Shown here: in pieces, positions 32,245-34,424 of the stretch
Layout of the letters: each line of letters starts with the position of its first letter
Numbering within the stretch: the first letter of the stretch is position 1
Assembly: GCA_905236875.1 (NCBI GenBank)
Contig: CAJOQT010000016.1
Coordinates: forward strand, 1-34,424
Reading direction: 5' to 3'
Length of the DNA: 34,424 nucleotides
Source: an uncultured Prevotella sp.
Lineage (GTDB): Bacteria; Bacteroidota; Bacteroidia; Bacteroidales; Bacteroidaceae
Made by a program: the position numbers and the translations under genes
The notes under the pieces: model-generated
What the model was told of the DNA's origin: nothing
The model's database searches: none
What the model saw: the letters and a program-made list of their open reading frames with translations, nothing else

Positions 32245-32349
32245 GAATTTGGAATTATGATTACCTCTATAAATCATGGTAACACAAAAGCTGAGAACGA
32301 AAACGATACTGCACCTGACGGTAATCATAATTTCCAATTCTCATTTCTC
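32233..32349 (+). repeat. Heptamer arrays in inverted orientation at the recJ/recQ junction
   Basis: The left array is four exact 7-base steps (ATTGACA, ATTGAGA, ATTTGGA, ATTATGA; 32233-32260). The right array (32322-32349) is TAATCAT, AATTTCC, AATTCTC, ATTTCTC. 32242-32265 and 32320-32343 are reverse complements at 22 of 24 positions, so a hairpin with a 54-base loop can form. It holds the recJ stop and the recQ start. Confidence 0.85.
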
Positions 32350-34074
32350 TCTCAATTACTGAAAAAGTACTGGGGCTACGATAGTTTCCGTGGTATTCAA
32401 CAGGAGATTATCGAGTCGATATGTGCTAGTCACGACACTCTGGGACTGATGCCGACAGGCGGTGGCAAGAGTATTACCTTTCAAGTTCCGGCATTGGCAA
32501 TGGAGGGTGTATGCATCGTCATCACACCGCTCATTGCACTGATGAAGGACCAAGTGCTCCACCTGCGGAAAAAAGGAATCTTGGCCGCAGCCATCTATTC
32601 CGGCATGTCCCACGACGACACGCTACGTATTCTTGAAAACTGTATTCTGGGACGAACCAAACTACTCTACGTATCGCCCGAGCGACTGGAAAGCGAGCTG
32701 TTTATCACCAAGTTACGACACATGAAGGTAAGCTTCATCACCGTCGATGAGGCACACTGCATCAGTCAATGGGGCTATGATTTCCGGCCGTCTTATCTCA
32801 ACATTGCCAATATACGCAATATTCATCCAGTTCCGATACTTGCCCTTACCGCCACTGCCACACCGCATGTCATAGAGGATATCTGTAAGAAACTGGGGGA
32901 TGGCAGGGAGGCTTTCTCCGTCTTCACCATGTCTTTCGAACGAAAGAACCTGACCTATGTCGTCCGTAAGACCGAGAACAAACTGGGCGAGATGGTGCGC
33001 ATACTCAATACCATACCCGGCAGTGCTATCGTCTATGTACGTAGCCGCAAACGAGCCAAAGAACTCTCCGACTTCATCAATGAGAACCTGAGCACCCAGC
33101 CTCAGACTTCAAGCATCAACCTTCCGCCTTCCACTTTCTACCACGCCGGCCTTGATCACGCCAGTCGTGACCAACGGCAGAAAGACTGGCAGAGCGATAA
33201 CCAGCGGATTATCGTGGCAACCAACGCCTTTGGCATGGGTATTGACAAGCCCGACGTGCGACTGGTTATCCATTACGACTGTCCCGACTCCATCGAGGCA
33301 TATTTCCAAGAGGCAGGACGTGCCGGTCGCGACGGTCAGCGGTCATACGCCGTATTGCTGTGTAACGGCTCTGACGACCGGAAGCTTCGCCGTCGTGTCA
33401 GTGAACAGTTCCCGGAACGTGAATATATAAAAAATGTATATGAAGACCTGGCCTATTACCTACAGGTTGCTATCGGCACAGGTCAGGGACGATTGTTCGA
33501 ATTCAGCCTCGACGAGTTCTGCCAGCGTTTCCGCCATTTCCCCGTACAGGCACATTCTGCACTTTCCATACTCAGTCAGGCCGGCTACATCGACTACATG
33601 GAGGAACAGGAATCGGCAGCACGTGTACATTTCCTTACCCAGCGCAACGAACTGTACCGTCTGGAAGGCAACTCACCCAATGAAGACCGCGTCATCATTG
33701 CCCTGTTGCGGCTTTACGGTGGGTTATTTGCCGACTACGGATACATTGACGAGAGCTTTGTGGCCCGTGAGGCCGGACTGACACAGCCGCAGACCTATTC
33801 TGCCCTCAAGCTGCTTTCGATGAAGGGTATCATCAGCTTTATCCCGCAGAAGCGCACGCCCTATATCCGCTATACGCAACGACGTGAGGAACGCGAATAC
33901 ATCGTCATTCCTCACGCCGTATATGAAGACCGTCGAAAACTCTATCAGGAACGCATCGAGGCGATGCTCAGCTATATGAACACAGACAACCAGTGCCGCT
34001 CACGGCAACTGCTTCGCTACTTTGGCGAAAAGAACCCGCACGACTGCGGACACTGTGACGTCTGTACCAGATAG
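32257..34074 (+). CDS. RecQ family ATP-dependent DNA helicase
   Basis: A 605-residue superfamily 2 helicase. Walker A PTGGGKS (Lys71), the DEAH box VDEAHCISQWGYDFRPSY (Asp164) and motif VI QEAGRAGRDGQRS are intact. The region after the helicase core looks like winged-helix and helical segments, and a Cys cluster (QCRSRQLLRYFGEKN then CGHCDVC) ends the chain; there is no HRDC domain. In classical RecQ the zinc cluster comes before the winged helix. This looks like the shorter Bacteroidales RecQ paralogue. The first 35 residues are extra compared with the usual start near LLKKYWGYDSFRG and are encoded by repeat sequence. Residues of about 281-295 are a second repeat-encoded insertion (QPQTSSINLPPST). 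Confidence 0.92.
   Translation: MITSINHGNTKAENENDTAPDGNHNFQFSFLSQLLKKYWGYDSFRGIQQEIIESICASHDTLGLMPTGGGKSITFQVPALAMEGVCIVITPLIALMKDQVLHLRKKGILAAAIYSGMSHDDTLRILENCILGRTKLLYVSPERLESELFITKLRHMKVSFITVDEAHCISQWGYDFRPSYLNIANIRNIHPVPILALTATATPHVIEDICKKLGDGREAFSVFTMSFERKNLTYVVRKTENKLGEMVRILNTIPGSAIVYVRSRKRAKELSDFINENLSTQPQTSSINLPPSTFYHAGLDHASRDQRQKDWQSDNQRIIVATNAFGMGIDKPDVRLVIHYDCPDSIEAYFQEAGRAGRDGQRSYAVLLCNGSDDRKLRRRVSEQFPEREYIKNVYEDLAYYLQVAIGTGQGRLFEFSLDEFCQRFRHFPVQAHSALSILSQAGYIDYMEEQESAARVHFLTQRNELYRLEGNSPNEDRVIIALLRLYGGLFADYGYIDESFVAREAGLTQPQTYSALKLLSMKGIISFIPQKRTPYIRYTQRREEREYIVIPHAVYEDRRKLYQERIEAMLSYMNTDNQCRSRQLLRYFGEKNPHDCGHCDVCTR
33100..33141 (+). repeat. Degenerate heptamer array inside recQ
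   Basis: Six successive 7-base steps: CCTCAGA, CTTCAAG, CATCAAC, CTTCCGC, CTTCCAC, TTTCTAC. They encode PQTSSINLPPSTFY just before the conserved YHAGLD segment, where RecQ helicases normally have a short loop. Confidence 0.7.
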
Positions 34075-34090
34075 AATCCGACGTATCTAA

Positions 34091-34424
34091 TCAGTCTTCC
34101 TGATTCTCCGGACGCAGCTTGCGAACGGTCTCACCGGCACGCCACATCTCTTGGTTACGCATTGCCTCCAGCTCCTTCTCCAAGCCGGCACGATAGTCGG
34201 GCTTCGAGTTGGCATCGATGGTAATCTGAGCTTCATTACCAGTCTTTACCGAGTAGTACAGCCACTCCATGACGGGTTTGATGGCATCGTGGAAACGCGG
34301 TGCCCAGTCCAATGCACCACGCTGTGCGGTAGTAGAGCAGTTGGCATACATCCAGTCCATACCCTTTGCACCGAAGAGCGGGCCAAGGCTCTGTGTCAGC
34401 TCCTCAACGGTCTCGTTGAAGGCC
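34091..34424 (-). CDS. ilvC: Ketol-acid reductoisomerase, C-terminal part (cut by window edge)
   Basis: The last 110 residues of the enzyme of branched-chain amino acid synthesis that rearranges and reduces acetolactate with NADPH. The frame is open to the window edge, with AFNETVEELTQSLGPLFGAKG leading to MDWMYANCSTTAQRGALDW, ending MWRAGETVRKLRPENQED. The wording matches Bacteroidales IlvC as I remember it. An internal Met at 34360 is not the true start. It converges on recQ with 16 bases between stops. Confidence 0.93.
   Translation of the reverse strand, partial: AFNETVEELTQSLGPLFGAKGMDWMYANCSTTAQRGALDWAPRFHDAIKPVMEWLYYSVKTGNEAQITIDANSKPDYRAGLEKELEAMRNQEMWRAGETVRKLRPENQED

Overview
The window looks like chromosomal DNA from a Prevotella-like member of the Bacteroidales. 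The evidence is the promoter grammar (a TTTG-like -33 box, about 20 bases, then a TAnnTTTG -7 box before most transcription units), the rseC-rnfBCDGEA gene order, outer-membrane lipoproteins, a sensor of the hybrid two-component type, a C10 protease with a type IX-like C-terminal signal, and a DPP III fused to a HEAT-like domain. I see no tRNA, rRNA, CRISPR array, transposase or phage gene.

Layout. Bases 1-511 hold no convincing gene but carry a large inverted-repeat structure. Bases 512-2426 (minus) encode a Wzi-type outer-membrane protein and a small lipoprotein. Cytidine deaminase (2728-3201, plus) is driven by an exactly duplicated 73-base promoter. Then on minus come a 420-residue lipoprotein, a reverse rubrerythrin, a small membrane protein and an SGNH esterase of the rhamnogalacturonan type. 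The last is divergent from a sensor protein (6685-9180, plus) that has lost its kinase half. Bases 9377-12653 (minus) hold fur-purA-hisS. DPP III (12742-15396, minus) is divergent from a C10 protease (15558-17582, plus). Bases 17660-23424 (minus) are a complete rseC-rnfB-C-D-G-E-A operon ending in a strong terminator. A hypothetical gene plus trmD (plus) meet a twice-repeated GYF/CD225 + DUF2752 cassette (24701-26633, minus) end to end. A patatin (minus) is divergent from an aminopeptidase P and an exported C1 peptidase (plus), followed by recJ-recQ (plus) and the 3' end of ilvC (minus, cut by the window edge).

The most unusual theme is a set of short tandem arrays, mostly of 7-base units, scattered through spacers and also lying in frame inside conserved proteins (HisRS twice, DPP III twice, RecQ twice). 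Because 7 is not a multiple of 3, a CTCAAAT-type array reads as the same heptapeptide in all three frames, while its other strand has a stop in every frame; all intragenic CTCAAAT arrays here lie in the open orientation. Four arrays with a shared 7-8-7-7 spacing sit 4-8 bases before the start codons of purA, rnfG, rnfD and rnfB. Other repeat classes have become a sensor's C-terminus, an esterase loop, a DPP III linker and two lipoprotein signal peptides. All functional calls rest on reading translated sequence and remembered family motifs; no database search was possible.
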